From CAIWHR01 sp963830485 (GTDB lineage Bacteria; Pseudomonadota; Gammaproteobacteria; Burkholderiales; Casimicrobiaceae), in assembly GCA_963830485.1 (NCBI GenBank), contig CAWHNE010000035.1:248001-312000 (forward strand): DNA of 64,000 bases. Direction: 5' to 3'. Made by a program: the position numbers and the translations under genes. This document shows, one piece after another, positions 55,026-64,000 of the stretch. Below the pieces are notes generated by a model, which had not been told where the DNA came from, searched no databases, and saw nothing but the letters and a program-made list of their open reading frames with translations. Position 1 is the stretch's first letter. Each line of letters starts with the position of its first letter.

Positions 55026-55283
55026 CTACCTGGCCACGCTCCGGCGCTGTGCGAGGTCGAGATCCAAGTACATCCAGGGACGAGGGTTGAACGTGTCGTA
55101 CTTGTAACCCTGCACCCACGGGTGCACGACGATGTTCTCGATCCGATAGGTGTGAAGCACCCACGGCGCATACGCCACGACGAGCTTCGACATCTCCCGG
55201 TAGAGTTGCACGCGCTCAGGCCCGTTGGGCATCTTCTTGGCCCGATCGTAGAGCGCATTGAATTCGGGCAAGTCGAAGCGATC
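55026..55283 (-). pseudogene. C-terminal remnant of a third family 5 binding protein
   Basis: About 85 codons reading RFDLPEFNALYDRAKKMPNG to PWMYLDLDLAQRRSVAR align with the last 85 residues of paralogue A (RFDLPEYNKLYDASRS to WQFFDIDLK) at roughly half identity. There is no signal peptide, no N-terminal domain and no start codon other than an internal TTG. The remnant begins exactly at the paralogue A stop and ends 10 bp before paralogue B. It looks like what remains of a tandem third copy after its first 520 codons were deleted. Confidence 0.78.
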
Positions 55284-57105
55284 ATTGCACGACGGGCCGA
55301 CGTGGAACCTTGAGGTCGATGTCGAAGAACTGCCATGGATGCTGCTGGATCGCGTTGTACTTGTAGCCCTTGACCCACGGGTAGACGAGGATGTTCTCGT
55401 AGCGGAAGACGTCGAAGTTCCACGGCGCGTAGGCGGTGACCAGTGTCGACATCTCGCGGAACATCTTCGTCCGCGCCGGGCTGTCGGGTAGGCTGCGCGA
55501 CGCGTCGTAGAGCTTGTTGTATTCGGGGAGATCGAACCGCGCGATGTTGGAGAGACCCGCGTGCCCGCCGTAGAGGAGCCCGAGGAATCCGTAACCCTCG
55601 GTCGTCGTGTTGATGTTGCCGAGATACCACATCTGGAGCTGGCCGGCGCGCGCCATCTTGAGCAGGTCGGGCCATTTCTGCTTGACGAACTCCACGCGGA
55701 TGCCGGCCCCGTTCAGGCTGCGCTGCCACATCTCCTCGTACTGCCGCCCGCGTGCATCCGGCGGCGAGCCCATCGACAGCACGAGCGGCTTGCCGTCGGG
55801 CAGGTCGCGCCAGCCGTCGCCGTCGCGGTCGACGTAGCCGAACTTGTCGAGCAGCGACTTCGCCCCCGCGAGATCGTGCTTCACGTGGCCGTTGAACTTC
55901 GGATCGTGGCCGGTCACGTTCGGCGGAATCGGTTGCGTCGCCGGCATGGCCTGCCCATGCCACAGCACGCGAATCTCCTCGTCCGTGTTGTACGCCATTC
56001 CGATCGCGCGGCGCAGCGCGACGCGGTCCTTGGTATATCCGCCGACGACCGGGTCCTCCATGTTGAAGTACGTATACGAGATCGCGGGCTGGACGCCCCG
56101 CGCGTGGACGATGCCCGCCTGCGCGAACCGCGGCTTCAGCTGGTTGTTCGCGTCGACCACGTTGGGCACGAGATCGGCCGGCACGGCCAGGATGTCGAGA
56201 TCGCCTTTCTCAAACGCGAGCAGGCGCGGGTTGCTTTCCTCGATGATGTAGATCTCGACGCGACCGATGAGAGGAATCTTCTTTCCCTTGAGACGCGCCA
56301 TGATGTCGCGGTCGGCGGGGTCATGGCTTTCCGGGTAGCGCACTTCGCGGAACGCGGGATTCGCTTCCAGCACGATCTTCTGTCCACGCCGCCAGTCCTT
56401 GAGCCGGTAGGGGCCCGTGCCCACCGGCTTCGCCGTCACCCAGCCCGCGCCGTCGCCGTAGGCCTCGATCACTTCGCGGGCGACGGCCATCGAAGTCGAG
56501 GTCGTGAGATCGGACAGGAGATCGTACGACGGGGCAGTGAGCTTGATCCGGATCGTGTAGCGGTCGGGCGCGCTCAATCCCTCCAGCGGCGCGTCGTAGT
56601 CGAACTTGCCGTTTCCCCTCGCCTCCGCCACGAGCCTGTCCGCGCCGACGAACTTGGCGTCGAAGGTCTGGAGGTTGGGCGAGCGCATCTTGGGGTCGAT
56701 CACGCGCTTCCACGAATAGACATAGTCGGCGGCCGTGAGCTCGCGCTTCTTCCCCTTGAAGGCGGGATCGTCGGCGAAGTAGATCCCGGGCTTGATCTTG
56801 ATCTTCCATTCGAGGCCGTCGGCCGAGATCTCGGGCAGCGCGACTGCCGTGTTCGGCGCGATCCGGTACGGTCGCGCGAGATGGTCGTACCGATACGGCG
56901 CGTCGAACATCGCACGGATGACGTGGTTCGAATAGGCGTCGGAGGACGCCTGCGGGTCGAAGCCCGTTTCCGCGACCGGGAACACCACGCGCAGCACCTT
57001 GTCCGGATCGGCCTGCGCGAATGCGATTCCCGGCCTCGTGGCAAGCGTCAGCGCGAAGAGCGCGCAGCCGACCGACGCCGCGAGCCAGGCCATCGTGCGC
57101 GTCAC
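55282..57105 (-). CDS. ABC transporter substrate-binding protein, family 5 (paralogue A)
   Basis: A 607-residue protein with a signal peptide (LAASVGCALFALTLATRPG region, cleaved near FAQA). It shares with paralogue B the blocks ETGFDPQASSDAYSNHVIRA, IKIKPGIYFADDPAFKGKKR, KPVGTGPYRLKDWRRGQKI and PWVKGYKYNAI. GTG 57105 overlaps the glutathione peroxidase stop as GTGA; ATG 57093 is an alternative. No transporter core genes are nearby, so it may serve a distant permease. Confidence 0.9.
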   Translation of the reverse strand: MTRTMAWLAASVGCALFALTLATRPGIAFAQADPDKVLRVVFPVAETGFDPQASSDAYSNHVIRAMFDAPYRYDHLARPYRIAPNTAVALPEISADGLEWKIKIKPGIYFADDPAFKGKKRELTAADYVYSWKRVIDPKMRSPNLQTFDAKFVGADRLVAEARGNGKFDYDAPLEGLSAPDRYTIRIKLTAPSYDLLSDLTTSTSMAVAREVIEAYGDGAGWVTAKPVGTGPYRLKDWRRGQKIVLEANPAFREVRYPESHDPADRDIMARLKGKKIPLIGRVEIYIIEESNPRLLAFEKGDLDILAVPADLVPNVVDANNQLKPRFAQAGIVHARGVQPAISYTYFNMEDPVVGGYTKDRVALRRAIGMAYNTDEEIRVLWHGQAMPATQPIPPNVTGHDPKFNGHVKHDLAGAKSLLDKFGYVDRDGDGWRDLPDGKPLVLSMGSPPDARGRQYEEMWQRSLNGAGIRVEFVKQKWPDLLKMARAGQLQMWYLGNINTTTEGYGFLGLLYGGHAGLSNIARFDLPEYNKLYDASRSLPDSPARTKMFREMSTLVTAYAPWNFDVFRYENILVYPWVKGYKYNAIQQHPWQFFDIDLKVPRRPVVQ

Positions 57106-57581
57106 AAAAGCTTCGCGACGTCGGGAGCGAGGCTCTCCGGCTCGACGTTCGGAGCGTAGCGCTCGACGACATTGCCGTCGCGGTCGACCAGGAACTTCGT
57201 GAAGTTCCACTTGATCGCCTCCGAGCCGAGCAGGCCGGGCTTCGCCTTCTTCAGGTGTTGGTAGAGTGGTGCCGCTTCCTTGCCGTTGACGTCGACCTTT
57301 GCGAACAGCGGGAACGTGACGCCGTAGTTCACCTCGCAGAATGATTCGATTTCTTCTTCGCTTCCCGGCTCCTGCGCGCCAAACTGGTTGCAGGGAAAAC
57401 CGAGGATCTCGAGCCCCTTGGCGTGGTATTTCTCGTAGAGCTTTTCCAGCCCCTTGTATTGCGGCGTGAACCCGCACTGGCTCGCCACGTTGACCACGAG
57501 CAGGACCTTGCCCTTGTACGCGTCGAGCTTGACGGGCTTGCCGTGGATGTCGTTCACCTTGAAATCGTAGATGCCGGCCAT
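57102..57581 (-). CDS. btuE: Glutathione peroxidase family thiol peroxidase
   Basis: A 159-residue thioredoxin-fold protein. The peroxidatic cysteine lies in VNVASQCGFTPQYKGLE, with the partner motif FPCNQFGAQEPG and the catalytic Trp-Asn in KWNFTKFLVDRDG. It uses cysteine in place of selenocysteine. The family reduces hydrogen peroxide and lipid hydroperoxides, often with thioredoxin. The start at 57581 has GGGAG upstream. It is coupled to the following binding-protein gene by a 4-base overlap. Confidence 0.93.
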   Translation of the reverse strand: MAGIYDFKVNDIHGKPVKLDAYKGKVLLVVNVASQCGFTPQYKGLEKLYEKYHAKGLEILGFPCNQFGAQEPGSEEEIESFCEVNYGVTFPLFAKVDVNGKEAAPLYQHLKKAKPGLLGSEAIKWNFTKFLVDRDGNVVERYAPNVEPESLAPDVAKLL

Positions 57582-57614
57582 CGGTGCTCCCATCGTCGCC
57601 TGGAATGCGCGCGA

Positions 57615-60600
57615 TTATGCGCCCCGACCGGAGCCCGGGCGAACAGGCGTCCCGAACCCGCCGCCGCCGGGCGTCTCGATCACGAAGACGTCGCCCGCGC
57701 CCATTTCGACCGCGCAGGTTGCACCGAATTCCTCGCGCCGGCCGTCCGCCCGCTCGACCCAGTTGCGCCCGACCGCCCCGGGCGCGCCACCGGCCACCCC
57801 GAAGGGCGCCACGCGCCGATGGTTGGCGAGCATCACCGCGGTCATCGGCTCGAGGAACCGGACGCGTCGCACGGCGCCGTCGCCCCCGCGGTGCCGGCCC
57901 GCGCCGCCGCTACCGTGCCGGATCGCGAACGATTCGAGCCGGACCGGGAACCGCCACTCGAGCACCTCCGGGTCGGTGAGCCGTGAATTCGTCATATGCG
58001 TCTGGACGACCGACGCGCCGTCGAAATCCGGGCCCGCGCCGGCGCCGCCCGAGATCGTCTCGTAGTACTGGTAGGTGTCGTTACCGAAGGTGAAATTGTT
58101 CATCGTGCCCTGCGAGGCGGCGAGCACGCCGAGTGCACCGTAGAGCGCGTCGGTGATCGCCTGCGACGTCTCGACGTTGCCGGCGACGACCGCGGCGGGA
58201 TAGCGCGGCGCGAGCATCGAGCCCTCCGGAATCACGATCTTGATCGGTTTCAGACAGCCCGCGTTCATCGGGATCTCGTCGTCGACGAGCGTCCGGAACA
58301 CGTAGAGCACCGCAGCCTTGCAGACGGCTGACGGCGCGTTGAAGTTGGTCGGCTGCTGCGGGCTCGTGCCGGTGAAGTCGACGGTGGCCTCGCGCGCCCG
58401 CTTGTCGATCGCGATGCGGACGGCGATCCGCGCACCGCTGTCCATCTCGTACTCGAAGCGGCCGTCGGTCAGCACGTCGAGCACCCGTCGGACGGACTCC
58501 TCCGCATTGTCCTGCACGTGCTTCATGTACGCGCGGACGACGGGCAGGCCGAAGTGCGCGACCATCTTGGCGAGCTCCTCGGCACCCTTCGCGCAGGCCG
58601 CGACCTGCGCGCGGAGATCGGCGAGGTTCTGCTCGACGTTGCGAGCGGGGAAGCGGCCACCTTCGAGGATGGCGCGAAGCTCGGCTTCGAGGAAGCGGCC
58701 CTCGGCGACGAGCGCGACATTGTCGAGCAGCACGCCCTCCTCGTCGACATGCTTCGAATCGGGCGGCATCGATCCGGGCGTGATGCCGCCGATGTCGGCG
58801 TGGTGGCCGCGGCTCGCGACGTAGAACTCGGGCCGCGCCACACCAGGCCCCAGGAACACCGGCGCGATCACCGTCACGTCGGGCAAATGCGTGCCGCCGT
58901 TGTAGGGCGCGTTCAGCACGAACGCATCGCCCTCGCGCATCGTGCCGGCGCGTCGGTCGATGATCGTGCGCACGCTCTCGCCCATCGAACCCAGGTGAAC
59001 CGGCATGTGCGGCGCGTTGGCGATCAGATTGCCCTCGGTGTCGAACAGCGCGCACGAGAAATCGAGCCGCTCCTTGATGTTGACCGAGTACGCGGTGTTG
59101 GCGAGCGTCACACCCATCTGCTCGGCGATCGCCATGAACAGGTTGTTGAACACCTCGAGCAGCACGGGGTCGGCCGTCGTGCCGATCGCGTGATCGCGCC
59201 GCGCTTCCAGGACGCGCTCGAGGACGAGGTCGCCACGGTTACTGAACGTCGCGCGCCAGCCGGGTTCGACCACGGTCGTCGCGTTGTCCTCGCGGATCAC
59301 AGCGGGCCCGCGAACGGCGTCGCCGGGGCGCAGGTCGTCGCGGTCGAAGACGTTCGCGTCCCGGAACGCTCCGTCGGTGTAGATCCGGTTCGTCGCTGAG
59401 GGGGCGCAGCGGCCCCGCGCGCGGCGAAGAATCACGCGCAACCTCGCGCGCGTCGTGTGTGCGCCCGACCGCCTCGACCGCCACGGCCTCGATCACCAGC
59501 GGCCGGCTCGGCATCAGAAATCCGTAGTGTTGCCGGTAGCGCCGCTCGAATTCGGCGACGATACCCGGGACGTCGCTCACGGCTGCCTCGAGCGTGGTGT
59601 CCGTGCCGTCGTACTTGAGATGAAGCGTGCGCGTCGCGCCGATCCGCCCGACGGGAATGCCTTGCGCAGCCACCTCGTCGCGCGCCGCACGCTCGAGCGC
59701 CGCCAACACGGCGTCCGTCGCCGCGAGCGACTCGACGGTGAGCTTCGCTTCGACCGCCTGTTGGCGCAGCGCACGCACGTCGGCGAGCCCCATCCCGTAG
59801 GCGGACAGCACGCCCGCGAACGGATGCAGCAGCACGCGCGTCATGCCAAGCGCATCGGCGACGAGGCAGGCGTGCTGACCGCCGGCGCCGCCGAAGCAGC
59901 ACAGCGTGTACTCGGTCACGTCGTAGCCGCGCTCGACGGAAATGTGCTTGATCGCGTTCGCCATGTTCGCGACCGCGATTTCCAGGAAACCGGCCGCCAC
60001 CTCCTCCGACGTACGCGCGTGTCCGGTCGCCGCCGCGATCTCGAGCGCGAGCGCCCCGAACTTCGCACGCACGACCTCCGCATCGAGTGAAAGATCGCCG
60101 GTGGGCCCGAACACCTTCGGAAACAGCGCCGGGTCCAGCTTGCCGACCATCACGTTGCAGTCGGTGACGCTCAGCGGCCCCCCGCGGCGATACGACGCCG
60201 GCCCGGGGTCCGCGCCGGCCGATTCAGGACCGACACGCAGCCGCGCGCCGTCGAATGCGCAGATCGACCCGCCGCCCGCCGCGACCGTGTGGATGCGCAT
60301 CATCGGCGCGCGCAGCCGCACGCCCGCGACCTCGGTGACGAAGGCGCGCTCGTATTCGCCCGCATAGTGCGTGACGTCGGTCGACGTGCCGCCCATGTCG
60401 AAGCCGATGATCGCGTCGAAGCCGGCGAGCCGCGCGACCTCGACCGCGCCGACGACGCCGCCCGCCGGTCCCGAGAGGATCGCGTCCTTGCCCTGGAACC
60501 GGTGAGCATCCGTCAGGCCGCCCGACGATTGCATGAACTGGAGCCGCGGAAGATGTCGCGCCTCCCCTCCTTCGCCGCGCAGCTCGTGCTCCACCTGGCC

Positions 60601-61284
60601 GACGTAGCGCCGGAGGATCGGTGACAGGTATGCGTCGACGACGGTCGTGTCGCCGCGCGAGACGAGCTTCATCAGCGGGCTCACCTCGTGGCTCGTCGAC
60701 ACTTGTGCGAAGCCCAGCTCGCGCGCAAGTTCGGCCAGTGCGCGCTCGTGCTGCGGAAAGCGATATCCGTGCATCAGCACGATCGCCACCGCTTCGATGC
60801 CCGCCTCGCGCGCGGCCGCGAGCTCGCGTCGCGCGGCGGCGAGGTCGAGCGGCCGGACGGGATCGCCACGCGCGCCGATCCGTTCGTCGACCTCGATCAC
60901 GCGCTCGTAGAGCAGCGTCGGGAGCTCGATCCGCCGCACGAACAGTTTCGGCCGGTTCTGGTACCCGATCCGCAGCGCATCGCCGAACCCGCGCGTGATC
61001 ACGAGCGCGGTCCGCTCGCCCTTGCGCTCGAGGAGCGCGTTGGTTGCGACCGTCGTCCCCATCTTCACGGCGTCGATCGTGCCCGTGGGAATGGGCGCGC
61101 CGGGCGCGAGCCCGAGAAGCTCGCGGATCCCGTGCACCGCGGCATCGCGGTAGCGCCCGGGATTCTCGGAAAGGAGCTTGTGCGTGACGAGCGACCCGTC
61201 GGGCCGTCGGGCCACGATGTCGGTGAAAGTTCCGCCGCGGTCGACCCAGAACTGCCAGCCGCCGGCCTGCGAATCCGTCGCCAT
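57615..61284 (-). CDS. 5-oxoprolinase / hydantoinase, fused HyuA-HyuB (one frame break)
   Basis: The N-terminal half (residues 1-620) is hydantoinase A-like: WVDRGGTFTDIVARRPDG, KMGTTVATNALLERKGE, IGFDMGGTSTDVTHYAGEYE (in part) and CCFGGAGGQHACLVADALG. A +1 break at a run of five C near 59405 joins it to GRATNRIYTDGAF-like sequence and the hydantoinase B half: LEVFNNLFMAIAEQMG, NAPYNGGTHLPDVTVIAPVF, RGHHADIGGITPGSMPP and ETPGGGGFG. Reading five C as four restores one frame of about 1222 residues, the size of fused 5-oxoprolinases that hydrolyse 5-oxoproline with ATP. The start may be GTG 61290 instead. It follows the TPR gene by 12 bp. Confidence 0.85.
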
Positions 61285-61296
61285 TCGCACGATCCG

Positions 61297-63492
61297 TTAC
61301 ACGAGATGATCGGGGGGAACCCCCGAACGCTGCCGCTCGATCATCAACGTGTACAGGGCCTCGATGTCGCGCGCGAAACGCCCCGTGTCGAACAGTGGCT
61401 CGGTCGCGCGGTTCGCGGCGAGCCTCGTTCGGAGCGCAGCCACGCGCTCCGGTGCCTGCGCGAGCGCCAGCGCGAGGGCCTCGTATCCCGCGAGATCGGG
61501 CGAGACGAGTTCGGGCAGGCCGATCGCGGAGAGGAGACTCGCCGCGACGCGGCTTGCGAACGTGTCGCCCAGGCAGGTCACGACCGGCACGCCCGCCCAC
61601 AGCGCGTCGCTCGCCGTCGTGTGCGCGTTGTACGGCATCGTGTCGAGGACGAGGTTCGCATGACGATGGCGCGCAAGGTGCGTTGCGAGCGACGTTCGAG
61701 GGGCGAACACGAGCCGCTCCGTCGCCACGCCGTGCGCGGCCGCCTCGCGGCGCAGGTTCCGGACCGCGGCGGCATTGCTTTCGAGCAGCCACAGGACGCT
61801 GTCCTCGACCGCCCGCAAGAGGCGCATCCAGACGGCGAAGACCTCGGGCAGGATCTTGAAGCTGTGATTGAAGCAACAGAACACGAACCCCCTCGCGGGC
61901 AGGCCCGCCTGCTCCCGCGTCATCTTCTCCGAGGCAATCGGCTTGGTCGAATCGTTGGGCTGATACGAATGCGGCAGGTATGCGATCTTCTCGTCGTAGT
62001 GCGCGCGGTGCGGCGGCGGAATCAGCGTCGGGTCGGCGATCAGGTAGTCCATGTAGGGCGCGCCGAGCGTCCCCGGGTAGCCGAGCCAGCTCGCCTGCAG
62101 CGGCGCCGCGCGCGCGGCGAAGATGCCCACGCGCGCCTGCTGCGTGTGGCCCTTGAGATCGACGGCGATGTCGATCTCGAGCGCGCGCGCCTGCGCGGCG
62201 ATCGCGGCGTCGGTCGCCTGCCGGACGTCGACGAAGCGATCGACCGCGGACGTGATGCGCCGCCGCCACGGGTCATCCGCGTCCGGCCCGAAGGAGAAGG
62301 CGGTGATCTCGAAGCGCCGGCGGTCGTGCTGCTCGAGGATGCCGGCGATCAGGTGCGCCGTCGCGTGATCGTGGAAGTCCGCGGAAAAGTAGCCGATGCG
62401 GAGGCGGTCGTGCGTGTACGAACCACCTTGCCATTCGGACGCCGGGCCGAGCGGATGCCGGTCCGCGACGTATGTCCGTGCGCAGGCACGCTGCTGCGCC
62501 AGCGTCGATGGCAGCAGGAGAAGTGGAAATGGCGTGCACGCGCGGTCGCCGCGGTCGACCGCGGCGGTCACGCGTGCGAACGCGGCGTCGAGTTCGGCCC
62601 AATCGCAACAGGCGAGCTTCTGCTGCAGCCAATCCCCGAGCGCGTAAGGCAGGTCTGGCTCGAGCGAGAGCGCCGTCGCGAAACCGGCGAGCGCTTCGTC
62701 GGGCCGCGCGAGCTCGCGCAGCGCGCGCGCGCGCTCGACGTGCGCGGAAGCAAGCGCGGGTTTCGCTGCGAGCGCCGTGTCGAAGCTCGCCAGCGCCTCG
62801 TCGAAGCGCCGCAGCTCGCGCAGTGCGCTCGCACGATTGACGTGCGCCCGGGCGTTCCCCGGATCCGCCGCGAGCGCCCGATCGAAGTCCGCCAATGCCT
62901 CGTCGAAGCGCCGCAACTCGAAGCACGCGTTGCCGCGGTTCAGCCAGGACGACGCGTGGCGCGGGTCGAGTGCGACCGCCCGGTCGAGATCCGCCAACGC
63001 CTCTGACGGACGGCGCAATTCGGCGAGGACCGTGCCGCGGTTGTACCGATATCCGGCGTGGTCCGGCGCGAGGGCGATCGCGCTCCCGTAGCTCGCGAGC
63101 GCCTCGTCGACGCGGCCTAGCGCCTTGAGCGCGTTGCCGCGGTTGCCGTGCAGCACTGCGACGCGCGGATCGAGCGCGATCGCGGCGTCGAAGCACGCCA
63201 CCGCATCGGCGTGCCGGCCGAGCCCCGAGAGTGCGTTGCCGAGGTTGTTGCGCGCGCCGATGTTTCCGGGCTGTCCGCGCACGACCGCCTCGAATAGCGG
63301 CAGCGCCTCGGCGAACGCGGCGCGCCGCGCGAGGCAGACGGCGAGGAGTTGCCCGGCCTCGACGTTCCCGGCGTCGTGCGCGAGCATCTGGCGCACGATG
63401 TCCTCGGCCTCGACCGCGTTGCCGGACTGGAGAGCGCTGCGCGCCAGCGCGATCGCGTCGGCATCGGTCAGCGCGCGTTCCTGCGTTGCCAC
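61297..63492 (-). CDS. TPR / O-GlcNAc-transferase-like (GT41, SPINDLY) protein
   Basis: A 731-residue protein with about seven TPR repeats in its first 265 residues (RNNLGNALSGLGRHADAVAC, HGNRGNALKALGRVDEALAS and others). The GT41 catalytic part follows: RIGYFSADFHDHATAHLI, DLKGHTQQARVGIF, SWLGYPGTLGAPYMDY, FCCFNHSFKILPEVF and DTMPYNAHTTASDALWAGVP. It has no methyltransferase domain, unlike the gene at 27053. GTG 63492 gives the first TPR-like helix; the frame continues upstream without homology. Sugar donor and protein target are unknown. It is divergent from the dctP gene. Confidence 0.85.
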   Translation of the reverse strand: MATQERALTDADAIALARSALQSGNAVEAEDIVRQMLAHDAGNVEAGQLLAVCLARRAAFAEALPLFEAVVRGQPGNIGARNNLGNALSGLGRHADAVACFDAAIALDPRVAVLHGNRGNALKALGRVDEALASYGSAIALAPDHAGYRYNRGTVLAELRRPSEALADLDRAVALDPRHASSWLNRGNACFELRRFDEALADFDRALAADPGNARAHVNRASALRELRRFDEALASFDTALAAKPALASAHVERARALRELARPDEALAGFATALSLEPDLPYALGDWLQQKLACCDWAELDAAFARVTAAVDRGDRACTPFPLLLLPSTLAQQRACARTYVADRHPLGPASEWQGGSYTHDRLRIGYFSADFHDHATAHLIAGILEQHDRRRFEITAFSFGPDADDPWRRRITSAVDRFVDVRQATDAAIAAQARALEIDIAVDLKGHTQQARVGIFAARAAPLQASWLGYPGTLGAPYMDYLIADPTLIPPPHRAHYDEKIAYLPHSYQPNDSTKPIASEKMTREQAGLPARGFVFCCFNHSFKILPEVFAVWMRLLRAVEDSVLWLLESNAAAVRNLRREAAAHGVATERLVFAPRTSLATHLARHRHANLVLDTMPYNAHTTASDALWAGVPVVTCLGDTFASRVAASLLSAIGLPELVSPDLAGYEALALALAQAPERVAALRTRLAANRATEPLFDTGRFARDIEALYTLMIERQRSGVPPDHLV

Positions 63493-63695
63493 GATCAGAG
63501 GTTTCGGGTTGGATTCATGCCGACGATTGCGCCGCCCGCGCGCTCGCGCCTCATCGCTTCGGATCGACGGCGTATGGTACTCCGGGCGGGCGCCCATCCC
63601 GGCTCCACGCCTGCGGCAAATTATGGTAAAACGGGTGCACACAGTCGCGCCGGTTGCGACGCACGCGCTCTCTTCCGCCTTCCCGGAGACACCCG

Positions 63696-64000
63696 ATGAA
63701 CTGCCTTCGCACCCTGCTGGCGACGCTCGCCCTCGCCGCGCTCGCGCCGCCGGTCGCGGCGCAGACCAAGTGGGACCTGCCGACTGCGTATCCGGCCTCC
63801 AACTTTCACACCGAGAACATCCAGCAGTTCGCGGGCGACGTCGACAAGGCGACCGCCGGCAAGCTCAAGATCACCGTGCACCCGAACGCGTCGCTGTTCA
63901 AGGCGCCCGAGATCAAGCGCGCAGTGCAAGGCGGCCAGGCGCAGGCCGGCGAGATCCTGCTCGTCAATTTCGAGAACGAGGACCCGCTCTACGGCGTCGA
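63696..64000 (+). CDS. dctP: TRAP transporter DctP-type binding protein (3' end cut by window)
   Basis: The first 101 residues are visible. The signal peptide is LLATLALAALAPPVAAQ, then TKWDLPTAYPASNFHTENIQ and TAGKLKITVHPNASLFK, typical of DctP-family solute receptors that bind C4-dicarboxylates or other organic acids. GGAGACACCCG precedes the ATG. The DctQ and DctM membrane subunits would be expected downstream, outside the window. Confidence 0.85.
   Translation, partial: MNCLRTLLATLALAALAPPVAAQTKWDLPTAYPASNFHTENIQQFAGDVDKATAGKLKITVHPNASLFKAPEIKRAVQGGQAQAGEILLVNFENEDPLYGV

Overview
The window looks like a high-GC betaproteobacterial chromosome, probably Burkholderiales-like. This rests on the base composition by eye, on Bug-type periplasmic binding proteins, and on two gene orders I recall from that group: desA / rpmB-rpmG / radC / coaBC-dut, and DUF2889 / sucCD / TerC / pilA. 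No organism is named from the sequence. No tRNA, rRNA, CRISPR array, insertion sequence or prophage was seen.

Layout. 1-7.6 kb: partial hda, purM-purN, a DUF3108 protein, an RsmB-type rRNA methyltransferase, an MscS-family channel and the desaturase desA. 7.7-9.6 kb: cbpA-cbpM and rpmB-rpmG. 9.8-15.8 kb: two exported proteins, one a small beta-helix protein and the other a giant protein with 21 RCC1-like repeats, an Ig-like domain, an Fn3 domain and a second copy of the beta-helix. 16-19.3 kb: radC, coaBC, dut and a type IV pilin with a sigma-54 promoter. 19.5-25 kb: an FHA protein, a PP2C phosphatase, a TerC-family protein, sucCD and a DUF2889 protein. 25.2-31 kb: glpK, a small unknown gene, and a 1315-residue TPR / O-GlcNAc-transferase-like / TPR / methyltransferase fusion. 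31-32.8 kb: MarR regulator plus MFS transporter with a clear promoter-operator. 32.8-38 kb: ugpB-A-E-C-Q for glycerol-3-phosphate and glycerophosphodiester use, which fits functionally with glpK. 38.4-42.7 kb: RND efflux pump and adaptor. 42.9-45.8 kb: two Bug proteins, a DUF423 protein and a RidA-family protein. 45.8-49.6 kb: astC-astA-astB for arginine catabolism, without astD or astE. 49.7-57.6 kb: two putative lipoproteins, an MFS exporter, two full-length peptide-type binding proteins with a remnant of a third between them, and a glutathione peroxidase. 57.6-64 kb: a fused 5-oxoprolinase, a second TPR/O-GlcNAc-transferase-like gene, and the start of a TRAP-type DctP binding protein.

Two sequence-wide patterns matter for reading the annotation. 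First, eight genes contain at least ten frame breaks, and every break is a net +1 shift in gene direction. This suggests base-insertion errors in the assembly, so most of these genes are probably intact in the organism. Second, two families of small inverted repeats are scattered between genes: a REP-like hairpin pair related to CACTGGGTCCCCGCC, and a rarer element built on GGGGACAGACCACGATTT. A related palindrome lies inside the start of astB.
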